Source of the DNA: Wuchereria bancrofti
Lineage: Eukaryota > Nematoda > Chromadorea > Rhabditida > Onchocercidae
Reading direction: 5' to 3'
Length of the DNA: 64,000 bases
Assembly (NCBI GenBank): GCA_005281725.1
Contig: SSBO01000001.1
Span: 11,885,475-11,949,474 of the forward strand
Positions 27,112 through 39,628 of this stretch are shown in pieces. The translations under genes were made by a program, and so were the position numbers. Numbering within the stretch: the stretch's first letter is position 1; each line of letters begins with the position of its first letter. The notes under the pieces were generated by a model. The model had not been told where the DNA came from and ran no database searches. It saw only the letters and a list, made by a program, of their open reading frames with translations.

Positions 27112-27312
27112 ATGAGGACACGCAGTGACCCCTCAGTGACCCCAGAAGTCATCCCTTTGCCCTTGGTCGTTGGCTACTTCATACCTCGAAAATCCAGCCA
27201 GCAATCACAGACGAAATTTAATTTGAAAGCTAGGAAATTTTCCAGTAGCATGCAACGAGTATGCGACCGTTCTGTTTCTTCCGATGGAAAATCAATAGTT
27301 TCGGGGGATTGA
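27112..27312 (+). CDS. Possible short ORF in the NAE1 upstream region
   Basis: A 66-codon ATG-to-stop frame in an unusually GC-rich patch for this window (MRTRSDPSVTPEVIPLPLV... to SSDGKSIVSGD). It has no signal peptide or recognised motif and lies about 400 bp upstream of the NEDD8-activating-enzyme gene on the same strand. It could be a real small gene, an upstream exon, or a conserved promoter element that happens to be open. Confidence 0.25.
   Translation: MRTRSDPSVTPEVIPLPLVVGYFIPRKSSQQSQTKFNLKARKFSSSMQRVCDRSVSSDGKSIVSGD
27126..27142 (-). promoter_or_regulatory. DR5-type nuclear-receptor half-site pair
   Basis: Two perfect TGACCC hexamers (27126-27131 and 27137-27142) are separated by five bases. 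Read on the minus strand this is GGGTCA-CTGAG-GGGTCA, a direct repeat with 5-bp spacing, the arrangement bound by some nuclear-receptor dimers. It lies about 580 bp upstream of the NAE1 ATG. Function is inferred only from the pattern, and it overlaps a possible ORF. Confidence 0.3.
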
Positions 27313-27691
27313 TGAGGGCGGGAATGAGATGATAGTGAAAGCTTGCATATAGCATTGATCAGGTATTAGCAGGTGAAGGAAATCTAGAATTAGTGATTTG
27401 TGATAGTTGGTGTAATCAGTGAGAGGGTAAAATCTATGAACGATGAGAAAGATGAAGCATTGCTTTATTTCATGCTAAGATTAAACTAAATGTGATATTT
27501 TAGTTTTTTCGCAATTATCTTTTATGGTACTTTTTATATCATATTTTTATCTTTTCATCAGAATGAATCTCATTTTATTTATAATTATGTATCATTTTTA
27601 CACAAATGTTTTTATTCTCATTGAATGCACAAAGATTCTGAAAGGAAATTCGTGTTTTAACTTTTTTCTGTTATATAAGAGAACAGTTTCA

Positions 27692-27693
27692 GA
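27692..27693 (+). other. Likely trans-splice acceptor for the NAE1 mRNA
   Basis: A GTTTCAG|AATAAC 3' splice site sits 23 nt before the ATG with no paired upstream coding exon. This is the usual position of a spliced-leader acceptor in nematode mRNAs. Confidence 0.45.
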
Positions 27694-27715
27694 ATAACGG
27701 GTTTGAGCAAGAATA

Positions 27716-30700
27716 ATGCAAAACGATGCACGATATGATCGGCAAATTCGTCTTTGGGGTGATGAGGGTCAATCATGTATTGAGCATGCTAGTGTTTGTG
27801 TATTAAGTGCATCTGCTTTGGGATGCGAAATTATCAAAAGTTTGGTGCTTGCTGGTATCAGATCAGTGTACATCATCGATTCTGCCGTCGTACGTAAACC
27901 GGATTTAGGCAATAATTTTTTTGTTGACGATGAAATCGATGAACCAAGAGCGAAAGCTGCACTACAATTGCTTACGGTATATCATTCGCTTGAATTGCGA
28001 GAACTTTGAAATTTTTTCTGATGCAAAATAAAGTGCTTTAGAACGTTGAAAACTTCGTCAACCGATCGATGGTTAACTTGCTACTGGAACGTATAATGTC
28101 AAATGTAAAAGAGTTCTTGATTCCGTCTATTCTAACTTATAAAATATTAGATTTCACAGAAATCTCAAAAGTTGTAAAGGAAGGAGTTGGCTTAAGAATG
28201 CTAATGAAATGAATCTGTTCTTTTATTCAATATTTTCCAGGAGCTGAATCCATCAGTGGAAGGCGGCTTTGATATAGGGAATCCTGAAGATATCATTACC
28301 AAAGACATGAATTTTCTAAGACAGTTCACTGTTATTGTTGGATGCAATTTGAATATTGATGTTGCTGCACGAATAAATGACTTCTTGTTTGGGAAAAATA
28401 TACCTTTCGTTCATGCAAGGTAAGAACTTCATACTTTAATGGAGATCTCAGACTAAGAATATGTGTAAGCTATGACCATAAGCGCGAAAAAAATCCGATA
28501 AGTGTAATAATTTAATCAAGCTTGATAATAGGATATAAATTTTAAACGCTTCGCTGAATTTTAAGATTGTCGTCATTGCTATATGTTCAAATTGATTCTA
28601 CTTTCGTTTAGATATTAAATTCCGGTTTTGTTGTATATAAGCACTAAAACAGCATTCTAAAATTTTGATTATAGATCATATGGTCTTGTCGGATTTGTAC
28701 GAATTTCCGTCCAAGAACACACAATTATTGATACACACGAAGAAAATATATCGCCCGACTTAAGGTAATGCCAGTTTTTATTTTTATGGAGTCTGATTTA
28801 TTTTCTCCCTATGTTTTAAATTGAACCCATGGAATTCCTTTACTGAGGGTTAAATTATTTACATGTATTTTGCGAAGGAACTGGACTGATAAAACCGATT
28901 ATTAGTCGGTGGATGGGGCTAAACTGTGTCCCAAGTCCTCAGGCATGGTTGCAGGTATGGCATCTTCAAGTGGCGCTGATAGTCAATTTTATGGTATTCA
29001 GGCTCGACTGTCCGTTTCCGGCATTATCTGAATTGGTAGAGTCGGTAGATCTAAGCCAGATGCATTATGATGTTCATTCTCACACGCCATACTTAATTTT
29101 ATTTCTAAAAACGCTTGCACTGTGGCGAAAGCAATACGGTCAAGATGATTTTCCCGATAATCGTGAAAAAAGGAAAACATTTGAAACGGTAAGTACTTAA
29201 CCGTTAGACTGCTCTAGTTTAGATTCATCTCATGTCCTTTTTTTTGAATTTTTCCATCCTTTATTAATTACTAGTTTTGAGAGGAGGAGCAAATTTTTTA
29301 AGGTGGCCATTTGTTTAGATTTTTATGTCACTGCGGATGCCGCATCCCGAAAATGGATCCTATCGAGAGGAAAATTTTGTCGAAGGTCAGGCTGCAATGG
29401 TTCGGTCACTGAAACGAACAACAGTTGGTGTTTATCATGAGATAATAATGCCAGTAATTTTTGACGAGTGGTGATTTAAAGTTTTGAGTTCATTCCAAAA
29501 CTTCTTGGTTTTTGTTTTCAGATACCACTGGGAGTGAAAGAATTGTTAGATCATCCGAAAGCACGACGGCCAGATCTGACACAGTTTTGGTTGTTGACTG
29601 CAGCCTTGCGACGTTTTGTCATTGCCAATGAAGTATTACCTGTACGAGGTAGTTTGCCTGATATGATCAGTGACTCGGAAAGCTATGTTCTTTTAGCGAC
29701 GAAATTTCAGGATAAGGCCAAACAAGATGCAAAGGAGGTTTGGGTTCTTGTTTAAAGCAGCTCTCAGAGTTAAATCTTTTCATCTACATTGGTGCATACT
29801 GTGAAATGATTAAACTCTGGAGATTTCTGATTACATATATTGGAAAAATTAGCAACTCAAGTTTTAAATTTCGAAATGTGGTCTTGTTTTACATGAGCAA
29901 ATTGTTGGCTTTTACTAAGTAATCAAAAATATAAATAATGTCGAAAAAACATTTAAAAAAAAGCAGTTAAGCGATTTATAATCACAACAATGTGAGACAG
30001 TGGTAAAGCCGTAAAAACAGTGGTCAGGGATAATGACATTAATATACTACGGTTCAACTTTAGGTGATGAGTTATCTTCACGCATTTCTCACAGAACAAG
30101 GTGTATCAACCGATATTATCAAATTTAATGATTGCGAATTTTTCTGCAAGAAAGCTGCATTTCTGCGAGTACAACATGGAACAACCACTGCTCAGGAAAT
30201 GAAGTCATCGTTGAAGGTTTGATTAAACTCTGAAGTTGCAGTAAATGCATTGGTAATCTTTATATTTAACAATGTAATATCATAATCTTTCCTTATTCTT
30301 ATGTGAGCTGAACATCGAGTCGTACATGACTTTTATTCCATTATTTGAAAGTGAAATGTATAAAGTAATTCTTTTTTTGCATGTGATATACACAACAGAC
30401 GAGTTTGCATGTGGTTAATGATTAATTTTTCAGGAAGTGTTTGATGACATACGAAATGCTGACTTTGCACCAAGTCCTATAACTGGTGTTCCTCAGATAC
30501 CACCAGCGGTGTGGTATGTTTTATTAAGGGCTATCGATAGGTAAGTAAGCTTTTTTTTGCCCTTGATCACTATTTCTGTATGTGTTTCACATATTATATA
30601 GCAACGTATGGACTTTTATGATTGTTCATTTTCCTAAAACTTGGAGAAACTTTACTAAGTTATTGGTTTGATTATCATGTCATCCCTCGCTAACACGAAT

Positions 30701-31418
30701 AATTTAAGATTTCACTCCGAAAAGTCACGTTTCCCAGGAACAAATGGCGTGCCGTGCACTATAGATGCATATGATCTTAAAGCAAGAGTAATTGACTTGA
30801 TCATGGAGACTGAAGTAAGTTCTTGTTAGACTAAAAGTCTTTTAATTCATTAAATGAAACTTTTGTTTTTTTCCCCCCAAAAACAGCATCTCCAGAAATG
30901 TTTTTATGTGATAAATGATCAGTTTAGATTTAAGATATTGAAATTACGTTAAGCACCATCCACTTTTCAACTTATTTCAAATTTCAATATATGCATAAAA
31001 ATTGCACATGTAGATATAGTGCTATTGATTCCAATTCTATTTATAACTTTGTAAGAAAAATTAGCGTAATTTGCTTAGTAAATGTGTTTTCACTTCATTA
31101 TCAAATAGGTCTTTGATACCAGCAAATGATGCACACTAATCGGATGTTTAAAGCTGAAATCTCATTTTTAAACTAACCACTCAAATTTTTGAATCTCTAC
31201 AGTTAGAGGATAAAAGCGAAATGCTAGAAAGAATCCCGCAAATAGCAATCGATGAAATGTGTCGTTATGGTGCGTCTGAACTACATGTTATTGCTTCGTT
31301 GGTTGGTGGTATCACAGCACAGGAAGTGATAAAATTAATTACGCATCAGTATGTACCCCTCGATAATACATTTGTTTTTGATGGTCATACACAGCGTGCT
31401 CAAACATATCGACTTTAG
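27716..31418 (+). CDS. ula-1: NEDD8-activating enzyme E1 regulatory subunit (NAE1/APP-BP1)
   Basis: Partner of the UBA3 catalytic subunit. The heterodimer adenylates NEDD8 and passes it to UBC12 for cullin neddylation. Ten in-phase exons: 27716-27976, 28241-28419, 28675-28764, 29002-29188, 29319-29453, 29522-29737, 30064-30216, 30434-30540, 30709-30814, 31203-31418, giving 549 aa against about 534 in human NAE1. The ThiF-like N-terminus is clear ([13 protein letters not shown] at 7-19, GNNFF near 65), as are [27 protein letters not shown] near 264, [17 protein letters not shown] and the C-terminal [17 protein letters not shown] followed by [15 protein letters not shown]. As in the family, it carries no catalytic cysteine motif. 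Exon 5 is placed by homology to the EENFEEA region. The symbol follows the C. elegans name. Confidence 0.96.
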
Positions 31419-31910
31419 TGTCGTAAGTTAGACGTAATGAAAAAATTTGTGTTTATGATTAGTTTTTTGGAAACTCTCGGAGATAGGACTTAGGAGTTCT
31501 TTAATTCCTTCGGTTCGTTCTGTTATCAAAAAGACTCGTGTTTTGTAGATTATTCACCTATTATTTATTATTCATGAATGCCTGCAGTCAAAAGGTAAAT
31601 GTTATTTTATCTCATTTTTTTCTAGGCAAATTTTCAAACTCTATGGTTGAAAAGGTAGTTAATCCATTCTGACATCTCATTTTGAATACATAACTTTTGA
31701 AGATGGTACATGAGAGCAAAATTTTGGCTACATTTTTCGTGTTTTTCTGTACTGGATGCAAGTTACGATATTTGATGTTTAATTCTAGCTTACTAATGTT
31801 TTTTGTAATTCCATTGGGAGTTACTATTTTATTTTGGCTTGATTTGTATAATTTTGTTCTAGCTTATGATAAACTCAAATGGTTTTACAAATGGTCAGCA
31901 TAACAACTCT
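31419..31910. other. Convergent 3' ends of two genes
   Basis: About 490 bp between the stop codons of the plus-strand NAE1 gene and the minus-strand small secreted-protein gene, presumably both 3' UTRs. A hydrophobic open frame at 31697-31903 on the plus strand is probably fortuitous. Confidence 0.6.
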
Positions 31911-32612
31911 TTAGTTTTTTTTATTAAGATCGGAAAGATTTTGATCGTTGTTGTTACGGTTGTTATTGTTGTTGCTGCTGCTGCTGCTGCTGTTTAGTTT
32001 CTTTTCACTAGAAGGATCATTGTTGTCTGTGGATTGCTTTGAGGAAGATCCTAAAGTTTGCAAAAATTTCAATTAATGATGTAGCGAAATCCAACATCGA
32101 ACTTTTCTCTTGCTTGCCGATTTTTTCTGTGTTTAAGGCAATACTTACCTTTCCCGTTGCTCTGTTCCTCACCGTAACTTCCTATACGTTCGGGATATTT
32201 ATGACCTAAAATTAATCGTTCTTTACAGAACTGTAATACAATGATATGAAGACAGTAGATTACATCAAACCTGGTTTCTTATAAAAGCCTGCATCCCGAA
32301 TTTGTTCAAATGTATTTCCAATTCTATCATACTGAGCAAAACCTGAAAAAAGAAAGAAAAATGAATGGAAAATACTTTCAAATATATATTTTGTTTCTCT
32401 TTATTCACTATTACTGGAGGCAAAAAGCAGTGTATACTGAAATTTTTAGATAATCCCTTACGGTAGAATTTTTTGAAAAGCAGGAAATAGAAATTTTAAG
32501 ATTTCTATAATTAATCGATATAAAAAAGTAACTCACAAAAAGTATGCAACTGAAAGAAATTAGAATTGGAGCAAAAGCAACAAATAATTAGCAAAATTGC
32601 TAAAAGTTGCAT
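31911..32612 (-). CDS. Small secreted protein, Ser/Asn-rich tail, unidentified
   Basis: Four in-phase exons (32537-32612, 32271-32342, 32149-32205, 31911-32050) encode 114 aa. The gene is easy to miss because no exon gives a long ORF. The start encodes a strong signal peptide (MQLLAILLIICCFCS...). The mature part begins near FCFAQYDRIGNTFEQIRDAG, rich in aromatic and charged residues and conserved-looking, then YKKPGHKYPERIGSYGEE. It ends in a low-complexity tail with six Ser codons from an (AGC)6 repeat, an Asn run and LSDLNKKN. No amidation/dibasic neuropeptide pattern or cysteine scaffold was seen. All junctions use GT-AG with good TTTCAG/TTTAG acceptors. It is tail-to-tail with the NAE1 gene. 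Function unknown. Confidence 0.8.
31974..31992 (-). repeat. Coding (AGC)6 trinucleotide repeat
   Basis: A CTG run on the plus strand, read as six Ser codons in the small secreted-protein gene. A flanking GTT-rich stretch encodes Asn. A likely length polymorphism. Confidence 0.85.
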
Positions 32613-34411
32613 GATGAATAGTGAGAAACGATTGATTTGTTAACTGTTAAAAATTCATAAGGAAAAAACATTTCACTGAAATTATTCATCGTTCAAAACA
32701 GACACAGTCATTAACAACAGAATACAACAATTTTTTTTTTCTTTTTTTTATTTCACGATGGAAATGACTGCATTTTATTTTTTTTATGGTCACATTTTTT
32801 CTTCAAAAAAAAAAGCCATGTTAACATTTTTTTAAAAGAAAAAAGTTAACTGAAAAAGTAAAAGAATAAATGATTGCTTAAAATGACGCATTCTTTTGAA
32901 TTGAAAGCACTATTGATTTTTGATTCGATTCAAATTCTTCAATAAAATTATATGTAAATTTTTTAAGATTGATTTTTGATACAATTTAAATTTAACGTTA
33001 AGTTAAATTTTCAATAAAATATTTTTTGCATTAACTTTAACTATTCCTACTAGAGGAAATTAAATGAATAAGATTGAACTTATTTTAAAGAAAAAAAAAA
33101 ATTCATCTAAGCACTAAGGGTTTTCAATCGTTCTTCAATCGATACTGATTGGTGAGATGTACTATGTTGAAATATTTTTGAAAAAGAATTAGTTGGATGG
33201 ATGAAAGGAGTAATTCTACGCATGGCACTATTTCGAAATATGACTTTTTATTTATTTGTGGCAACTTTGTGTTAATTGAAATTCATTATTTTTTTTTTTT
33301 TATAATTTGTTATTTTTCTTAAATCTGAAAATTTGATAGTAAACATTTTGACTGAAAACATTTTCTCAAGATATTACCAAGTTTAATGAAAGTTATTGAA
33401 GAACTTGTAAATGTTGAAGTTTATTTATTTTAATATTAATAATGCATTAACAATAATTAGTAACAGCAATAATATTAATAACAGTAATGATAGCGATAAT
33501 ATCACTTAATAATGAGATATCCTAATTTAGCAGGTCAAATAGACAAAAAATTTAAATTACTAGTTAATTGTGTTTGTGCTAATTGTGAATTTAATGAAGC
33601 AACAAAATCTAGTATTATTTAAAATGATTGTTACTTTATCTTTCTATTGCTGATAATCATTCAAGAAGCAAAATGATGTAAACATTTCATTTTTAAAATT
33701 GTAATTTTATTAAAATATTAATTATATTGAAATAACTAAAATTAATGATAAAATATCACTGAGATATGAAAGAACGAAGCATACTTATTAATGTTACAGG
33801 TCACGAAATGCGCAATTGTAGTTGAAAAAATATAGATTTAAATTTTAGAATCATTTCATATTAAAAGTAATCCAACTGTCCTAATTTTCATTAGTCCATT
33901 TTGCAAAGTTTAATCTACTAGTAGTGTTTACTTAAATTTATATTATAAAACATCAAAATGATAATTATTAAAATTACATATAATATAAATGTCACAAAGC
34001 TGTTAAATCTTGATAAATTGCTTTATTATCACAAAAAAAAAAAAAAAAACGATTGAAAATTTAAGACTTTGGCTGTTTGATATTTATGATTTACAAATAG
34101 TTATTAGCACTACAGCAATAGCAGTGATTATTATTCTAATCAAAAATGAAATTTTAAATTAGCAAACGTTTTCATATTGGACAAAAAATTTTATTCGTTG
34201 TTGACTTCACTTATATGAAAATACAATTATATTTATGCGCTTACTGCATTATTTAAAATAACCAAAACATCGTTTCTTCTTCTTTTCCTTTTTTTCTCTT
34301 TTTTTACTTTTTATTTTTCTTTTTCCTAGATTTATCTGAATTACTTTTGTTAGAAATTAAAAAAAAATTTTTTTTTTTTAAATTTCTAACTTTATTATCT
34401 TAATCTACTAT

Positions 34412-34730
34412 GAGTTATAGCTTAAGCTGCCAGCAAAAAGTAAATCTTATCTTAAGTAATTTATCTTATTTCAAGAGATTTCTTCTTTTTCAACTTTTCA
34501 AATGTAATCAATTTTGACGGATGAAAAATGCTTACGGCTCTCGATTCAATATTTTGATGAGAAAGAGAATNGAGTTATAGCTTAAGCTGCCAGCAAAAAG
34601 TAAATCTTATCTTAAGTAATTTATCTTATTTCAAGAGATTTCTTCTTTTTCAACTTTTCAAATGTAATCAATTTTGACGGATGAAAAATGCTTACGGCTC
34701 TCGATTCAATATTTTGATGAGAAAGAGAAT
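34412..34730. repeat. Exact 159-bp duplication flanking an N (assembly join)
   Basis: Positions 34412-34570 and 34572-34730 appear identical over 159 bp and are separated only by an N at 34571. This is best explained by two contigs with overlapping ends joined by a placeholder rather than merged. Confidence 0.9.
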
Positions 34731-35173
34731 GATAACTTTTTAGATGTTGAGTAGTTTTTCAAATAAATCTTTTTAATTTTAAAAATGAATTTTAGAATAG
34801 ATTGAAGTGTTTTTTTTCCTTTCCTTTGTTTCTATTTTTGTTTTAAGTTAACTTAAGAAAATATTTAAAAAAGTTAGTATTTTATTATAAAAAGCAAAAA
34901 AAAAAATAAGTAAAGTGGAAACTATATGAATGGTTTTTTTTTTGTTATTTCATTTAATTAAAAGTTGTAGAAAAAGTTTTGCTTTAAAAGAACTAATTTT
35001 TTCCAGAATGCATTTATGTGAAAATTTAAAAGCATAACATTTCGACTGTTAAATATATTAATTGTATATTTTAAATTCAAATGTTTAATTTAAGAATTTA
35101 CAAATTTAATTCGTTTTTATCATTAAAAACAAAAAAAAAGTTTCTTTTTTAGTGATTTGAACCATTCTTGATG

Positions 35174-35323
35174 ATGTTAGTTTATTATGGCGCATTTGTT
35201 CACGAAACTCTCATCAATCACCGAATTCCAAACCGGATGCTCCGGTTAAAATCATTCGCTTTATCAACACCACTTCAATTTGCAAAAAAGAAAAAAAAAT
35301 TTAATGTGAAAGTTTGGTTCTGA
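35174..35323 (+). other. GC-richer island with hairpin and short ORF
   Basis: Embedded in non-coding AT-rich DNA, this patch has a 49-codon plus-strand frame (MMLVYYGAFVHETLINHRI... to KVWF stop). It also has a perfect 6-bp stem, AACCGG-ATGCT-CCGGTT, at about 35230-35246. It could be a small peptide gene, an exon, a structured RNA or a conserved regulatory element. Nothing distinguishes these. Confidence 0.3.
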
Positions 35324-37515
35324 GATGTTTGAAAGCTCATTAATAGTTTTAAACATATAGCTTTTCTTTTGATGAATTTTTCTGAAATTTTCAAAATTTA
35401 GAATTATTATTTCATATTTTTACAATGAGTACAAAATAGAATATTGTATGTTTTCAAAAAACTATTTTAGTTCGATTTTTTTTTTAAATAAAGTTACTTT
35501 GAAAAAATTCAAAAAAATTTCTAAATAGAATGAATGACATTTTCAAAACATGGATGAAATAAAAATTTAAAAAAAAAAATAGATGAAATGAAAATTTTCA
35601 AAAAATATAGATTTGAAAAAAAAATTTAGAAATTTTTTTTTTTTTTTTTGGAAAAAATAAATCAAATAAAAGTTTTTCAAAACTAAGATGAAATAATAGA
35701 ATTTCTCTTTTCGACCAATTTTTGGAATTAATTTCTTTCAATAATATTTCATTTGTTTATCGCAATGATAGTAATAATGAAAATGTTGTGCATTTTTGTT
35801 TATTATATGTGTTTGTTGATGAATTAAGTGACATGCAAATGACATCCATAAAAATTTTTTAATTTCATACAATTGTAACAATTTTTTATTGCTCAACGAT
35901 ATTCTCATTTTTTGAATTTTTTTTTTTTTTTGTTACTTAATATTTCCATGAGTTCATGAGCTTAAAAATGAGAAGACAATTTTTATTATCATGCAAATGT
36001 CTTGAAGTATCGCATGACTACTGGCAATTATCATTTTCTATTTAAAATTTATCATTAAATTAATAGTTTAGCTTAACCATAAATGAAAAATTTTCAAATC
36101 AATCGTTTCTAGTTAATTTTACAAAGAATTACATTTGACTGCAAATTATTTGAAAAAGAAAAAAAAGTAACAAATTAAAAAGATTTTTTCATTCACACTA
36201 GTTTGCATATATCTTGGATGACTTAATTATAGCTTCAAAATATAATTAAAATTAGAAGGATTAGTCTGATAATATTTTAAAGGTAGTAAGTTATTAGGTT
36301 TATAATTGGTTGCAGTTATTTTATCAATTTTAGTTTCTTATCACCTATTTTATTTGCAATCATTAGTTAGGACTAAGTAATAAAAATTGTAATTATGACA
36401 GACAATTTTGTTATTGCTTTCAATTCTAGTTGCTTTTAAATTATAACTCTTTGAAAATCAAATTTCATCAAACCTTTTACATAACTTTTTAAACTTTCTT
36501 TTTCCGCCAACATTTCTCATCGTGTTAGTGAGTGAGAAAACAAAAATTCTTTCACGCCAAAATTTTTGCCAAAATTTCAAAAAATTTTTGTATAATTTAT
36601 AAAAAAAAAAAAAATGATTTTTAGTTATGCAACAAATTTATTGGTTAATTTTCAAAAGATTTTTGTTCAAATTTGTAATTAGTCGTAAAGAGCAATTAGC
36701 CGTAAACTGCAGCTAGTCGTAAATTGCATTTTTTTTTTTCACATATGTGAAATTGTAATCAGTTGAAAGATTAAGCCATATTTTCTTATCAGATATTTTT
36801 GATAAGCAACGGAATATACGACAAAAAACTTAGATAATTTGTCGTTACATATTAAATTAAATGAACAAATTAAATTAATTACAGTTGATAAATTGTGCAA
36901 AAATAAAAAGCAAGGAACAAATTTGAGATATGTGACAAATGAAAATGAATAATCATAAATTGATGGACAGTAAAATAATAAATTTTATAAACAAAGTTTA
37001 TTTTCTATTCTAACATTTTTAGTTTGTTTTTTTATTCCCACACTTTTGGAATAAATTTTGAAGTACTTTTGAATATGAGATAATGAGATTTACAAAAAAG
37101 AAAAAACAGTAAAAAATTTGGAAGGAAAAATGAGTACATAAAGAAATTTGAAAATTTTTAGTTTTTATAAACAATTAATTGGTAATAAATTAAGAATACA
37201 GAAACTTGCTGAAGGCTGAAAGATTGAAATTTAAATTGAAGAAGAAGAAAGAGAAAGAAAGTTCTTAGTTAAATATGAATTAAATTATATGATTGAATTT
37301 TTGAGAACACAATTTTTTGAGTGATTTTGATGACGTCGACTATGACTTAATTTAGGATATAAAAATCATGTAAGTATGTGTGTGTACTATAATCATCCCA
37401 AAATATTTTTCATTTCGTTTTTTTTTTTTAAGCTATGATAAAATTTAATTTTAATAAAATAAATTTTTAGTGCTTACATTTAATTTAAATGAACTTTGTT
37501 GTTTTTCTTATTGTT

Positions 37516-37540
37516 GAATGAATGAATGAATGAATGAATG
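37516..37540 (+). repeat. (GAAT)n microsatellite
   Basis: Six tetranucleotide units in intergenic DNA. Confidence 0.85.
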
Positions 37541-39364
37541 TAACAATGAAAAGGAAAATGGTAGTAAAAATACAAAGATTTATTGAAAAGAAAAAATCTG
37601 ACAATGTTATTTGTCACGCATTTATAGAATTGAACAAAAAATAACTCAGTGAAATTTTTTTTTTTTTTTGCAAATAATTCTTTCTTTCATGTTAACAGTA
37701 ATATTCTCAAAAAATTTACAATGTTTTATTGTTGATAAGAAATAGAAAAGAAAAAAGAAATTGCTTATTATTTCAATTTTTCATTTGATCTTTACCATTT
37801 TAATTAGAATACATTTTATGTTTCTGAAATTTTTTTCTTTTTTTTTTTGAATTTACATCATTTTCTATAAAAGAAAAAAAAATATAATATTTGCTATTTG
37901 TTGATGTTGAACACTTATATTATTTCAATTAAACGGATGAAGTACTGATCAAATAGAATATAATTTTTATGTATAATTTAAAATTTAGTATCTGTTCACT
38001 TCAATGAAATGACCGTTATGATTGTTTATCCGTTCATTGTTGAGAAGATCAAAAAATTTAAATAACTTTGAAAATTATTAATATCGTCCATTTTCAATTT
38101 ATTTATTACAATTTAAATTTTTAAGTCATATTACACTTTAAAAATGAATTCATTTGTTTATCACATCTATCATTGTTTTTTATTCAAAGGCACACTACTG
38201 CAATAAGTGTGACTAATCTAATTAAACAATAGTCTGAAATTTTATTTCCTTTTTTTTTTTGCTTAGAAAATTCGTAAAAAAGAAAAAAAAGAATTTAAGA
38301 TAATCTGTTTCTTCTATTTTATTTCATTTAAGTATAATGATAGTATCATATGTCATATTTATTTCAATTTATGGGAAAAAGAGTCACTAATGTAAGTCAT
38401 TTCATTTAATTATTTATTTTTAACGATTGATCACGTAAAAATTTAGTATTTTTATGTAAAAAATTAATGATTTCTATTATTGCATGTAAAGATTCTTATT
38501 TATATCATTCATTAATTAGTTAGCTCGCTTAATAATGAATCAAAAATCATCTTTTAGGTGTGTTTAGTAAATTGATTAATGATATGCATATTTTCTATTA
38601 CTAACTACTATTACGACAAATAAATTTTGTCAAAGATTTTACTAGCTGATAACAATAATAGCAATTAATAACGAATAATAATAATAATAATGATTATGAA
38701 TTACTGATATATGTTTGCAGTGATAACATTTATTGATTAATCTAAGTTATTCCACAAAAATTTGTTAAATATTTTTTATTCTTATTTGCTTGCAATCATA
38801 ATGTAATATAATTAATTAAGTACGTCTATAATTTACATTATAATTTACATTTCTAATAATTTATTTATAATATTTATAATTATTTATTTATAACATATGA
38901 AGATATTGACATAGCAATTATTAAGGTATCATTTTTCAATGAGAAATCTTATCAAAACTAATAATCTTTTCCAATAAAATGCTAACTCTTTCTGTTCATC
39001 ATACTTTCTTTTCTTGTTTTCTTTTCCTTCTTTTTCTTCATCAAATAATTTCATATATAAGGATTATTCTTATCAAATTTTATTCTTATATTTTTTTGAA
39101 ATTTCTTCTTTTCATTTAATTTCGTTACTTTCTTTTCTATTCTCATTCTTTTGTTTTTAACAGTAATAATTTAGAGATTTGTGGTGTTTAAAAAAATGAA
39201 ATATCCTGTTTATTTTTTTTTTCAAATGAAAAATTTTGGTTCTATTATCATTTAATCTTTAATAATTTAAAATTTGCTATATTTCTGCATCTTTTTTTTT
39301 TTCTTATTCTGCACGTTTCCATTACAACAAACAAATTTTTTTTTTTGAAATTTTTGAAAAAAGA

Positions 39365-39628
39365 AAAAAAGCTGCAAAAAAATTGCTATTTAAAGGCTTT
39401 CATTACTCTTTTAATTAAAGTTTCCAAAAAGAAGATTGATCGCCTCAAAATGACATATGAGGCGACAAAAGGAATGGATAATATGATCCTCGTAAGTATC
39501 TGGAAATTTCACTTTTAAATTATCAAATTTCTTTAACGAAGGCCAAAAGAATGCTGCAGAGGAAGGAAAAGATGTCATCCGCTTTTTGTGATGGCAAAGT
39601 CATCTCAGATAATTTCAACGAAAAGTAA
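39365..39628 (+). CDS. Possible two-exon coding remnant, unidentified
   Basis: An open plus-strand stretch (…AFITLLIKVSKKKIDRL, then KMTYEATKGMDNMIL) ends at a donor-like CTC|GTAAGTATC near 39493. About 50 bp later, after AACGAAG, a second open stretch (AKRMLQRKEKMSSAFCD, GKVISDNFNEK, stop) follows. Both are less AT-rich than the surroundings. There is no start, domain or family match I recognise. It may be a decayed gene, a mobile-element fragment or an isolated exon pair. Edges are approximate. Confidence 0.3.

Noticed and set aside
28913..29200. ATG-initiated ORF overlapping NAE1 exon 4
   Set aside because: The first part is intron; the real exon starts at the acceptor at 29002.
31697..31903. 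68-aa hydrophobic plus-strand ORF
   Set aside because: It lies in the 3' UTR region between two convergent genes; it looks like a chance frame in T-rich DNA.
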